Shown: piece after piece, positions 1 to 10,000 of the stretch | Numbering within the stretch: the stretch's first letter is position 1 | Layout of the letters: each line of letters begins with the position of its first letter | Assembly: GCA_003116975.1 (NCBI GenBank) | Contig: BGKB01000013.1 | Location: 434,001 to 498,000, forward strand | Source: Aurantiochytrium sp. KH105 | Taxonomy: Eukaryota > Sar > Bigyra > Thraustochytrida > Thraustochytriidae | Reading direction: 5' to 3' | DNA: 64,000 nt | The notes under the pieces: model-generated | Seen by the model: the letters and a program-made list of their open reading frames with translations, nothing else | Databases searched by the model: none | Told to the model about the DNA's origin: nothing | Made by a program: the position numbers and the translations under genes

Positions 1-768
1 GAGTTCATGGGCCGCCCCGGCACAAAGGATAGTCTCGAGGCCGCCGAGCTTCTCACGGGCCCCACCATGGGCGCCCTCAAAGATATTGCCAAAGAGCAAA
101 ATATTTGGATGTCCCTTGGTGGCTTCCACGAGCGTCTCGCTGGTCGCGAGGCCGAAGAAGCGCCCGGAAAGATCGCCAACACGCATTGCATCATTAATGC
201 GCATGGCGACATTGTCAAAGCTTACCGCAAAATCCACCTTTTTGACGTCGATGTAGATGGCGGCTTCCGCGAGTCGGACTCGACCCTTGCGGGTGATGCC
301 GTGGCCATCGTCAAAGACACTCCTGTAGGAACCCTTGGTGTGACCACGTGCTATGATATGCGTTTTCCCGAGCTTTATTCCATCCTCCGCGACCAAGGCG
401 CAGACGTCATTCTTGCGCCCTCTGCCTTCATGCCTACGACAGGAAAGGCTCATTGGCACGTGCTTTTACGTGCCCGCGCGATCGAGACGCAAACATATGT
501 TGTAGCCGCCGCCCAGACAGGTGTTCATAATGCCGAAGATACCGAAGTCCCGCGCAAAAGAGAGTCCTTTGGGCATTCCCTCATCGTTGACCCCTATGGT
601 GCAGTGGTCTGTGATCTCGAGACAAACCCCGAGGCCATCGGCATGGTCGACATCGATGTCAATCGCATGCAAGAAATTAGACGCGCCATGCCGATTCCTC
701 TCCATCGCCTCCAGTCAGCAAACGTCTTGGCCAGTGCCCGCGCTGCAACAAATGCCACCAATGTCTAA
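1..768 (+). CDS. NIT1-like carbon-nitrogen hydrolase (deaminated glutathione amidase type), 5' partial
   Basis: The reading frame is open from base 1 and starts with GAG-TTC, which aligns with the catalytic Glu region of NIT1, so the true start lies left of the window. Visible: YRKIHLFDV with the catalytic Lys, a family-typical WMSLGGFHER block, TCYDMRFPEL with the catalytic Cys (about residue 117 of the visible part), and HWHVLLRARAIETQTYVVAAAQ near the C-terminus. NIT1-type enzymes hydrolyse the amide of deaminated glutathione, a metabolite-repair reaction in cytosol or mitochondria. The visible 255 residues cover most of a roughly 280-residue enzyme. It converges on the next gene, with 272 bases between stops. 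The family call is firm. The substrate is known from animal and yeast relatives and is only inferred here. Confidence 0.93.
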   Translation, partial: EFMGRPGTKDSLEAAELLTGPTMGALKDIAKEQNIWMSLGGFHERLAGREAEEAPGKIANTHCIINAHGDIVKAYRKIHLFDVDVDGGFRESDSTLAGDAVAIVKDTPVGTLGVTTCYDMRFPELYSILRDQGADVILAPSAFMPTTGKAHWHVLLRARAIETQTYVVAAAQTGVHNAEDTEVPRKRESFGHSLIVDPYGAVVCDLETNPEAIGMVDIDVNRMQEIRRAMPIPLHRLQSANVLASARAATNATNV

Positions 769-1040
769 CGTAATATCACTCTTTTAAGCGTAGCTGACTT
801 CATTTTAGATACCTGTGTACTACGTAAACACTTTCAAAATTTTAAAATGACTGCACGTCTCCTCGCCGAGCTCGCCCTCCCGTCGAAACAGCATTTACGA
901 AAGATCCAGGGCAGAATTCGCATCTACGGTCATCGACAATTCGAGGAGCTCGTGGCCAGGATCCACAGGCTTTCACTCGGGCTGGCACTTTTCCTCTTGC
1001 AAAGCTAGCGAGGCATGGCGATCAGCCACATCCTCTAAAG
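769..1040. other. Convergent 3' gap between NIT1-like and DUF4614-like genes
   Basis: AT-richer 3' flank of both genes. A 53-codon ATG frame runs from 847 to 1008 on the plus strand, but it has no recognisable similarity and I do not call it a gene. Confidence 0.5.
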
Positions 1041-3578
1041 TCATGTAGAAAAGAAGCTTTCGTGAGCAAGATTCTCCTTCATCACTTCCTCAGTCGTCCG
1101 CACTTTCGGGCGCCTTTCAGCAATGTAGGCAGCCACGTCGCTGTACCGCGTGTAGGAATGATGCCCAGATCCGCTCTCCTCCATGACACGGTCGGTCGCG
1201 AGCCTGCATTCCTGCAAATGAGACCGGATCATTTCTAAATTCCTCTTGAACATTTTGTTTGTCGCAAGAATCGACGCTGTGAGTCCATCAAGACGTTCTT
1301 GTGCTGGCTGTTTTGGAGGGTGTCCCACAAAGGACTGATTGACTGCTTTTGTTGCTTCCTTTGCGTCATTGTTCTCCGCTCGATAGCCTGATTGTCGCGC
1401 ACTTGCGTAAACACTCGTAAACGTTGGGTCGAGCGGATTTAATATAGCGTCCAGCGCCGAGCGCACAAAGTCTTGTCGAGGATGACCACACGAGGAGCAC
1501 TCTGTACATTGCGATGAGCTACCGTGGGATGGAACCTTGCGCCCTTGCATCTGCCGTGCTCCCCACTGCTGCTGCTGCTGCGGTGGCGGAAGCAAGGTGG
1601 GCTCAACGGCACCTACAGGGACCTCGGGAACCTCGTAAACAAGTCCAGATGCAGATACCACGAGATTGGCCTGAACCTGCATGTCTCGCTGCTCTATGTG
1701 CTGTGTAGAGCTGTCGCACATGACCGGTCGCGGAGGATGACCCGAGCGCGATGCAGAAATGCTCACCTGGGAAACAGCCTTTGGTGATGCTGGGTGGTGG
1801 CGTGGCGATGACGGTGACCGCGGTCTGTCGACTGCTTCTCGGAGTAAGCCGCGCGTCGGTGCTCCTCGATGATCGTGACGCACGGAAAGCTGCGATCGAG
1901 CAGAACGCGCCGAGCGCGCAGATCGAACAGAACGTGGAGAGGCCAGATCTGCTTCCGAATCAAAGTCATCCACACTGTAATCATCGCCACACGAACTTTC
2001 GGCGTGACTCTGACGCCCAAGGGAAATGTGTGTGCGCCGCGAGCGCATGGAGCGCAGTGACTTGCGTGACTTGGCGCTTGCGCCGGATCGAACAGAGCGC
2101 GCAGAGAAACGACTGAATACAGATTTTCCCGACAGCGGCTCAATGCCGTCTTTTCCATCCTCATCAAATGAAGAATAGACGGTCTGCACTGCGCTTTCTT
2201 CGTCTGGGCTTGTGCTGCTTTGGTCTCGGCCCTGTCCTTGCTCACTGTTGCGCTGCTCCCTAGATTTCGTATAGGTGCTATCGCGAATCTCGACATGCAA
2301 AGACCCGACAGAAGATCGAGGCGAGAGCGTCTTGTTCTGTGCCTCACTTGTAGCTGCGTCGTTCATCATTCGCAGGGCTTCTTGACGTCGCGCTTCCTCT
2401 TCGATCTCGATTTCTCGCATCGCCTGCTCGTAGGCACTGTCATCGTCATCATCATCACCATCGTCGTCCTCGTCGGCAGCGTTGCTACCACCATCTCTAT
2501 CGTCCTGACCGCTGTCGATATCTTCAAAGTCTCCAGAGGCTCGACCGCCCCCAAATTTGGAGTTGCTTTGCTTTGCTATGGGACTGCGCACTTTTGGCGC
2601 CGCAGGCGGCGAACAAGCATTTTCCAAGGCCGCATCCTGCATCATGCGCAAGGCCTCTTGTCGTCGGGCTTCTTCTTCGCGTTCGATTTCTTTCAAAGCT
2701 TCTTTGAAACTTTCCTCCCCAATACTCTCGGCATCAAAGTCCCCCTCGCCAAGACCATCGGAATAATTGTCGCCCGACTTTTGTTCTTCTTCCGAATGCA
2801 CCTCGCTTTCCTGTGCTATTCCAGCACGTTGAAGCCGCGCGAGGTTATCGCGCTCCTCCTTCGTTGGTCCGCGCACAAGGAGCTTTCTTTGCGCAGAAAG
2901 GGGTGACATCTCCAACAGAGAAGCATTACCTGGGGATGTTGGAGAAAAGCTTTGCCATGGCGCGCCTTCGCGACGAAAGTCTAAAGTCGGTCCAGGAGTA
3001 CTTGCTTTCTCGAAAAGATCTTCTTCGTTTTCTTCTTCCTCCTCCTCCTCCTCGTGGTGGCCCCCAGCAAGAGATTTCTCAAAATCAACTCCATGCGATC
3101 CTGTTGACAGCAAGTGGGCATAGTTGTGGCCGCTCAGATCCGTGGCATCGAGGCGTAGATCCAGGGTCCCTCCACTTCGCATGAGACCCCGGGCGTTAGA
3201 ACCTCGCTCTGACACGGACGCACCAGACTCGCTCATGGAGAACTCTCGAACGCTGTCGCTATCTTCGTCTCCGTCGTCGTCGTCGTCGTCGTTGTCGTCA
3301 CGATTAGGATCCAGGTACCGATCGCTGTCGTCATCGTCGTCTTCGCTCGATACAGAATAGGCCGTAGAGTTTGTACGAGTCGGCTTGGCATTCCCGCTGC
3401 CGCCGTATTTCTTGAGGTAATAGCTCGCACGGTCGAGCGCGGACATATTCTGTGTGCTGGAGGAGCCGCCTTTTCTTACGCAAGGTTTCCCACCGACTTT
3501 TCGATCGCCACCACCTCGACTCGCTTCAGAAAAATCCATGTCGAAGGCATAAGGATCATTGTTCTGTGCTAGACTCAT
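1041..3578 (-). CDS. Acidic coiled-coil protein with C19orf44/DUF4614-like C-terminus
   Basis: Single-exon ATG frame of 845 aa. The N-terminus has SALDRASYYLKKYG, then Ser/Asp/Glu-rich disordered sequence with long acidic runs. Two near-identical helical segments (about residues 312 and 396) share the core EARRQEALRMM. The C-terminal 70 residues (TNKMFKRNLEMIRSHLQ, then YSDVAAYIAERRPKVRTTEEVM) resemble from memory the end of animal C19orf44 (DUF4614), where a YHTLEEAKEYI..HRP element sits in the same place. That is a tentative match. A middle stretch of SARSVRSARS-type repeats may be a phosphorylated RS-like linker. Function is unknown even in the animal family. The start codon lies about 33 bases downstream (on the minus strand) of an AATCGATC repeat. 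Confidence 0.75.
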   Translation of the reverse strand: MSLAQNNDPYAFDMDFSEASRGGGDRKVGGKPCVRKGGSSSTQNMSALDRASYYLKKYGGSGNAKPTRTNSTAYSVSSEDDDDDSDRYLDPNRDDNDDDDDDGDEDSDSVREFSMSESGASVSERGSNARGLMRSGGTLDLRLDATDLSGHNYAHLLSTGSHGVDFEKSLAGGHHEEEEEEEENEEDLFEKASTPGPTLDFRREGAPWQSFSPTSPGNASLLEMSPLSAQRKLLVRGPTKEERDNLARLQRAGIAQESEVHSEEEQKSGDNYSDGLGEGDFDAESIGEESFKEALKEIEREEEARRQEALRMMQDAALENACSPPAAPKVRSPIAKQSNSKFGGGRASGDFEDIDSGQDDRDGGSNAADEDDDGDDDDDDSAYEQAMREIEIEEEARRQEALRMMNDAATSEAQNKTLSPRSSVGSLHVEIRDSTYTKSREQRNSEQGQGRDQSSTSPDEESAVQTVYSSFDEDGKDGIEPLSGKSVFSRFSARSVRSGASAKSRKSLRSMRSRRTHISLGRQSHAESSCGDDYSVDDFDSEADLASPRSVRSARSARSARSQLSVRHDHRGAPTRGLLREAVDRPRSPSSPRHHPASPKAVSQVSISASRSGHPPRPVMCDSSTQHIEQRDMQVQANLVVSASGLVYEVPEVPVGAVEPTLLPPPQQQQQWGARQMQGRKVPSHGSSSQCTECSSCGHPRQDFVRSALDAILNPLDPTFTSVYASARQSGYRAENNDAKEATKAVNQSFVGHPPKQPAQERLDGLTASILATNKMFKRNLEMIRSHLQECRLATDRVMEESGSGHHSYTRYSDVAAYIAERRPKVRTTEEVMKENLAHESFFST

Positions 3579-5140
3579 TTGTGACGATAGTCACCGCTAC
3601 TTTTGCCTCTCAATCGATCAATCGATCAATCGATCAATCAACTTAAAGAGATTTAATCAATCGAGGACGCGTTCTTCCCCTACGCCATATGCTACGCAGG
3701 CCAGGACTCGCTTTGGGGGGGGGGGAGGGCGGCGTCCTACAAATTACCCACTCGCTCGCCTTTGATCAGCCCAATCTCTCTGCCAGCTCGCTCTGGCTCT
3801 TGGTCCAGCCCTCCCCACCAGCACACGCTCACACTCTTTCGGCACCCCCGTACCGTGCAGGCCCCGCCCGCTGACGCAAGCCCAGCGCCGCGCCCCGCGG
3901 GTTGAGCACCGCGCCTCTCCGCCTCCAAAGCTAGACTTGCAGCTCTGCTGTCGCCTTTCGCAAATCGCCCGCCCGCTACGCCCTTGCAGCGTCTGCGACT
4001 GCGAGCAAAATATGGTCGCGCAATGGCGAGCAGCCCAGCTCCATTGCGATTTTTCAGCTCGCAAAACGGTCCGCACGCGCACTCCAAGTGTGTACTACAT
4101 GGGGTGTGTACCACCTGTTTTCGATCCGCGAACGGAGACCAAGAGGGCATAGAGCTGTTACGGACGAGGTGCTGTCGGAACCAGGTCGATCTATGTCGCG
4201 AGATCTGCCGAGGTACTACGTTTCTCTCCCTGAGCAGGTCGACTTGCGTGAGCTCCATGTGCCTTTTTTGTTTTTTTGTTGTTTCATTTTCGCATAGACC
4301 AATGCGCAGAAGAACGAATACATGGCAACCCGAGCAAGGTAGGCAACCACAGGACACTCGACACGCTGGCGCAGGACACTGCTTTAATTCATGCATCGGA
4401 TAATAGAGAACAACAGTAGCAACAGTATCCATCTGTCCGTTCGCGGAGAAAAAGAAACATTTAATGGGAAAGGTAGAAAGCTCCGACCAGGGCATTTCTC
4501 AGGCTCTAAGCCTCTTGTTTGGCACTGAGGCCCGCTCGATTTTGTGTGACAACGGGAAGTTGAGTGCTTTGAGACCGCAGCAAATTGACAGCTTCCCCCA
4601 CAACGACCACCACACACACATATTATAGATTCGTTGTGGGAAAGCTTTTTATCCGAATGCCCGAATGGAATTTCTGCTGCTAGGATGAGACACGTTGTAG
4701 GTGATGTGGTACGTACATGAATGTACACATGGACTTGATGGCTACACCCCTCGGCGCGGAGGTCTCATCTCGGCGCGGCAAGTGCCAGAATGGATTCGCG
4801 AGAGGAAGTGGATTCCATTGCGAAAGCTTAGGCTGGCCAGGGCGACCTTGAGTCCATTCCCCTCTCGTCTCGTGAAGGACTGACGAGCTCCGCTGTTCGC
4901 AACGCCAAGCGCTTGCTGCTGCAAAGCAGAATTGTCGCCTGGCGCACGGGCGTCAGACGGACTCCTCTTGCGCGGCAACAGGCAGATTTCTCTGCCTCCC
5001 GGGCGTGTGTGCGTGCGTGCTTCCGCGCGCGCGAGGGACAGGGAGAAGGAGAGCAGACGTGCTGCTCTTTCTCTTCTTCGCCGACGACCAGGAGCGAAGG
5101 CGTGACTGTCGCTATCGTATAAGAGGGTGACCGACAAACT
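3579..5140. other. Divergent intergenic region (DUF4614-like / TKL kinase)
   Basis: About 1.56 kb holding both promoters. It has the AATCGATC repeat at its left end, a G run near 3715-3727, an AT-rich patch at 4260-4720, and TATAAG at about 5119, some 20 bases before the kinase ATG (possibly coincidence). Open frames here on either strand have no domain or composition that supports a gene. Confidence 0.5.
3611..3641. repeat. (AATCGATC)n microsatellite next to a start codon
   Basis: Three to four tandem units alternating AATC and GATC, about 33 bases upstream of the DUF4614-like ATG on the minus strand. It probably lies in the 5' UTR or core promoter. Confidence 0.9.
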
Positions 5141-6175
5141 ATGGGCGGAGCGGCTTCATCGCACAAGGCGAAGCAGCCTACCGAGACGCTCGACCCAGAG
5201 ACGAATGGACTTGCCAGCAAGCCAACGGGTACCTTGATCTACTTCAATCACGCCGAAGCCGTTCAGAAGAGCGAGTCGCAGAGCATCGATGCAGAAACTT
5301 TCTTCGGCCTCGATGTGGACTATGACGACATTCAGATCCACGAGACAATTGGCCAGGGCACGTACGGAAAGGTCTACAAAGCGCACTACAACAACCGCCA
5401 CATCGCAGTCAAGAAAATCTTCCTCTCTGTGGTCCCTGATGAGCGCGCCGAAATTCTCGAGGATTTCGCCAAGGAAATTAAGATTCTCAGCATCCTCAAG
5501 CATGAGTGTATCATTCAGTTCCTCGGCGCATGCCGCGCCGATCCAAACTACTGCCTGCTCTTTGAGCTCTGCGAGGGAAGCGTTGGCAGTTTGCTCAACA
5601 TGGTGAGAAAGCACCGCGTCAATGTCACGTGGCGCATGTGCCTTAAGATCGCGCTCGATTGTGCCCGAGCGGTGGCGTATCTTCACACGCTAACGCCCAA
5701 GATCCTCCATCGAGATCTCAAGGCTGAGAACCTCTTGCTCGATGACAAGTTCAACTGCAAGCTCACAGATTTTGGACTCTCGCGGGGTTACGAGACCAAA
5801 GCTGTTATGACGGTTTGTGGTACGCCATGCTGGGTCGCTCCTGAGATCTTCAGAGGAGAGCCTTACACCGAGACCGTCGACGTGTATTCCTTTGGCGTTG
5901 TCCTATGGGAGCTCTTTTGCTTTGAAAAGCCGTATCAGGACCAGGATTGCGTGGAGTTGCCATACTTGGTAGCAAAGAAAGGACTTCGCCCAGAGTACCT
6001 CAAACACTGCCCCGAGTCACTCAATCTCCTCATGAATGACTGCTGGAAGGAAGACGGCGGTGCTCGGCCACCTTTTACCGAGATCATCACTCGAATTGAG
6101 GCTTGCATGGCCGAATTCGAGCCATTCATTTCTCAGGCCATTGACAAGACCAAGCGACCCGACCAGCTTGCCTGA
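5141..6175 (+). CDS. TKL-family protein kinase with N-terminal myristoylation motif
   Basis: Single-exon 344 aa kinase. It starts MGGAASSHK, a good N-myristoylation signal (Gly2, small residues, Ser, Lys), so membrane anchoring is likely. The kinase domain runs from about residue 65 to 325: glycine loop GQGTYGKV (about 71), VKKI lysine, HRDLKAEN (His190, Asp192), DFGLSRGY (Asp210), GTPCWVAPE activation-segment end, and DVYSFGVVLWEL. These blocks place it in the tyrosine-kinase-like group (Raf/MLK/plant RLCK-type), with predicted Ser/Thr activity. All catalytic residues are present. There is no extra domain, so upstream partners cannot be read from the sequence. It converges on the CBP/p300 gene across a gap carrying a GCTTT repeat. 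Confidence 0.95.
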   Translation: MGGAASSHKAKQPTETLDPETNGLASKPTGTLIYFNHAEAVQKSESQSIDAETFFGLDVDYDDIQIHETIGQGTYGKVYKAHYNNRHIAVKKIFLSVVPDERAEILEDFAKEIKILSILKHECIIQFLGACRADPNYCLLFELCEGSVGSLLNMVRKHRVNVTWRMCLKIALDCARAVAYLHTLTPKILHRDLKAENLLLDDKFNCKLTDFGLSRGYETKAVMTVCGTPCWVAPEIFRGEPYTETVDVYSFGVVLWELFCFEKPYQDQDCVELPYLVAKKGLRPEYLKHCPESLNLLMNDCWKEDGGARPPFTEIITRIEACMAEFEPFISQAIDKTKRPDQLA

Positions 6176-7012
6176 GCAGTGTATGCATCGTTCTAGAAAC
6201 CCTCTTTTTCCTACTTGGGAGGGATGGGAGGAGCTCGTAGCAGCTGTCTCTCTGGTTCTCTCTCTTTCCCCAACCCTCATTTGGAAGTCTCTCTCTGTTG
6301 TCATTCTCTTGGCGCTGTTCGCTCAGAGCATCCATCTATCATACGAGACAACCGCAACGGGGTCAGTCGCTGCCCCATTCATTGATACCCTAGTCGTGAC
6401 GCCACTATCCCATTTTATACATCCAAAGATATCGTGTGTGTCTTCTTATTGTTTTCAACTGATGACGTTGTTCTGGCGCAAGACTCTGCCCAAGGGAATT
6501 TTGTTTGTACGAAGATCCAAGAGAACGAATCAGATTGATGCAGGTTGCCTTTGCTCTTCAGCAGCAGCGGCAATTGCAGTCAGTAGGACTTCGTTACAGA
6601 GCTGTTCTTCGATACAGTCGCTCTGGTCACTCTTGCCGTTTTTCGTCTCTTTTCTTTGACGGAAAAACAGAATAAAACTCAACAACTACAATTTCTATTT
6701 GATCTAATCAGCGTTGCGTTGCTTTGCTTTGCTTTGCTTTGCTTTGCTTTGCTTTGCTTTGCTTTGCTTTGCTTTGCTTTGCTTTGCTTTGCTTTGCTTT
6801 GCTTTGCTTTGCTTTGCTTTGCTTTGCTTTGCTTTGAAATAACTCTGGCCAGATTTTTTATTTGACTTTCTCAACCGTGAAGCGAAGGATTGCTTCGACC
6901 GCTACAAACCAAACCCAAATACTCCCTACGCAATGGAGAAAAAGGCCGTCAAGATGCAATCAAAAATATGAGAATTTTAAAATCAAAAGGCAATGGTTCA
7001 TCAAATAAACAC
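6176..7012. other. Convergent 3' gap (TKL kinase / CBP)
   Basis: AT-richer 3' flanks of both genes with a long GCTTT tract in the middle. No gene seen. Confidence 0.6.
6711..6836. repeat. (GCTTT)23 pentanucleotide microsatellite
   Basis: Two GCGTT units (6711-6720) are followed by about 23 perfect GCTTT units. The tract sits between two convergent gene ends. The units run as one open frame because 5 does not divide by 3 and no stop arises, but this is not coding. Confidence 0.97.
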
Positions 7013-10000
7013 TCATCTCCGGGTAGTGCGCTGTCCGCGCGAAGAAGCCCTCGAAGAGGCCGGAGGCGGACCCTGAGGCGCCGCCGTGGCCCCAGGCGCG
7101 ATGTTTCCGGGCACCGAGGGCTTAAGGTTCGTAGGCCGAATTTTGATCTTGGTGCCGCCGCTTCCTTCCACGACGGTGGCCTGAATTTGCTGGCCGGCCT
7201 GAGTGATGGCCTGAGCAGCGGCGCCGGTGCTTCCTGAGCGGTGGCCGCGGCCACGAGCGCTACGAACACTCCCGCGTGCCGCCTGTTGCTGCCGCTGTTG
7301 CTGCTGCTGCTGCTGTAGTTGAGCATTTTGTCGCGCCGCCTGCAGCTGGCGCTGACGCTGCAAGAGCAAATTGCGTTGTTGTTGCACGAGCTCTTGCTCT
7401 GTCGCAGGGCGCCCATTCTGACGCATATGTTGCTTCATTTGTTGTTTGTGCTTGTGAATGTGCACTTTGAGGTCTTCACAATGCGGCACGCGGCAGTTGG
7501 GCGTGTGGCAATTACGCGCATGCATTTGCACGAGGCAGAGAACGCGGCGGCAGATTTCGCAACCGCCACGCACACGAACTTCGCATGTCATGCGATGCTT
7601 GAGAAGATCCTTCATCTTCTTGCAAGGTGCCTTGGAGCATTCTGGGTTGTTGCACTGTGACGAGTGCACGAGAGCCTCGAGAAAGAGCGTCAACGAATGC
7701 TGGCGAGCGCGTTGCATCTCCTGAACACGCTGCATGCGCTGCGACTCGGTCGTCTCGGCCTGCACGCCACGCGTGACAACAAACGGCGTAAGCATGTGCT
7801 CGTGTCGGCCCATGTGACGCTTGCAATGGACACAAAGATCATAATCGCCACCGTTGCAAACATCGCAATGGTACCGCTTGCCCGAGAGGATGTCATTGTG
7901 GCACTCCATGCATGTGTACAGATGCGCAGGAGCGTCGGGGTTGTGGAGATGGTAAAGGACCATCATGGTGGAATGCTTGGCGCGACGCTGTTGGTCGAAC
8001 TGATATCTGTTACCCGTGCACAGGGAGAGAAAGGCGTGACGGGATTCGAGCAGGTGGTTCTTCATGATGACATCGTGGTCTGGCGTCTGAATAGGGAGGT
8101 TCTCATCAACATAGTGCAGAATGTGATCCTCGGCCGCAGGAGACGGCAAGGGTGCGCGTGTGCATTCAATGCTCTGCTTCTCCCACTCAGCGAGTAGTTC
8201 TTTTCTCTTGCGCGCCTCCTCCACTTCTTTTTGCTTCTTCATCTTGACCTCTGCCTCTGCCTTGGCCTTGGCCTCGGCTTCGCGCTCCTCTTTCGTCTTG
8301 GGTTTATCCTCTTTGGACTCGTTTGCTTTGCCGTCCTTGTCATCCGAGGATTTCTCCGCTACTGTTACAGCTGCTCCCGCCTTGGATTCTGCAATCTTTT
8401 CTCCGGCTTCAGACATTTTCGTGTCCTTGTCCTGATCTTGATTCTTTACTTTCTCCTCGGCAGAGAGGGCCTCCTTCTTGACAGGAAATTCCCCTTCCTC
8501 CTTCTTTACTGCAGATGCAGAAGAGGAAGTAGCTGTAGTCTTCGCGTCAGTTTCCGAAATCTTTTGGCGCTTCATGGCCTGCTTGTCATCCTTGTCTTCG
8601 GAGGCTTCCTCTTTGGTGGGCGCGGAAGTAGGCTTGCTGTCACTTTCACTCGCCACAGTCTCTTCCGAAGCCTTTTTGTCATGATCCTTTGCAGGCTCTG
8701 CAGTAGCGGAAGAGGCCTCAGTCGTGGACGCGGTGGCCTCCACCGAAGTTTCGGCAGCCTTCTCCTTGCTGGGCTTATCTTCGGTCTCAGACTGCGGCTC
8801 AGACTTGACTCCGTTGGCCTTGGTCTCCTCCTCGGCCTTTGCGGTGGCAGGAGCCGCACTGTTGGTATCCTTGGTTTCGGCATCTGGAGCGCTGCGTTTG
8901 ACGGACCCCGAGGCACTAACAGACTTGATCGTGGACTCCTCCTTGATCGACTTCGGGGCCTCCGTCTTGACAGTAGCATCCCCATTAGCAGATGGCTGAG
9001 AAGTCTTGGCGTCGGCAGAGGAAGTAGTAGTGCTTGCAGGCGTTGCCGTCGTAACAACAGCAGCACCAGCAGCGTCAGTAGCGCCACTATCAGAAGTGGA
9101 CGGCTTGCTAGCATCTTCCTCCACTTTGGTCTTCTTCTTTTCCTGCTCGGCAGCCTCGCGTTTGGCCTTTTCTTTGGCCTCGCGCTCAGCCTTTTCCTTG
9201 GCTTCTTTCTCCTTGCGTTCCTTTTCCTTGCGCTTGTACTCGATGTTCACGTCGATGACAGTTTGGTCCTTGCCGGCTTCCTTGTCGGCTTCCTCCTCTG
9301 CTGACTTGGGTTTACCGTCCGGACCGTCCGCCACGCAACCACCTCCGTGTTGTTGCTCCTTGGGACGCTTGGTCTCGAGCACATAGCAATCGTTACAGAG
9401 CGCGAACGGACACGACTTGTTGAAGCCCGAGTCCTCGAGACACGTCGGATGTCGGCATTCCCAGCGACCTCGCAAAAGATACTTGCCGCACCGCGTGCAC
9501 TCGTGAGACATCTTGACAACGAGAAAATCGTCTTTCATGACCTCGAGCTGCTGCGCAAGTCGTTGCATGAGCTGCACGCGAGCCTCGGCGGCCTCTTCGG
9601 CAGTTAGTTCAACGGCAAGTTCCGCGACGGGTTTGTCGGTATCCGCTGCTTTGCCATTACCCGCCTTGCCATCCGGTTTGCCACCCTCGGCGCCTTCTTC
9701 GCCATTGCGACGACGCTTGCGCTTGCTGCGGCCACCGTTGTTCTCACTTTCCTTCTTCTTTTGGCGGGCGCGTTCCTTGGCGAGTTCCTCTGCTTCCTGC
9801 GGCCAGTAGTCGCCTTCAAAGTAAGGAAGGTGACCAGCAGCAGCCAGTTTGTTGGCCTTGCGGCGTTCAAGATCCTCGGCCAACATACGGTCGTCACCGG
9901 CACAAACACCATTGGCAGGGGTCAAGAACGTCACACCAGCAGCTTCTGCCATTGCCTTGGCCTTGTCAGCATCAGAGAGCGGGACGCCATCCTCGGGCGT

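Noticed and set aside
8231-9304. 357-aa plus-strand hydrophobic-looking frame
   Set aside because: Antisense of the Lys/Glu/Ser-rich CBP linker; hydrophobicity is the usual complement of acidic/basic codons.
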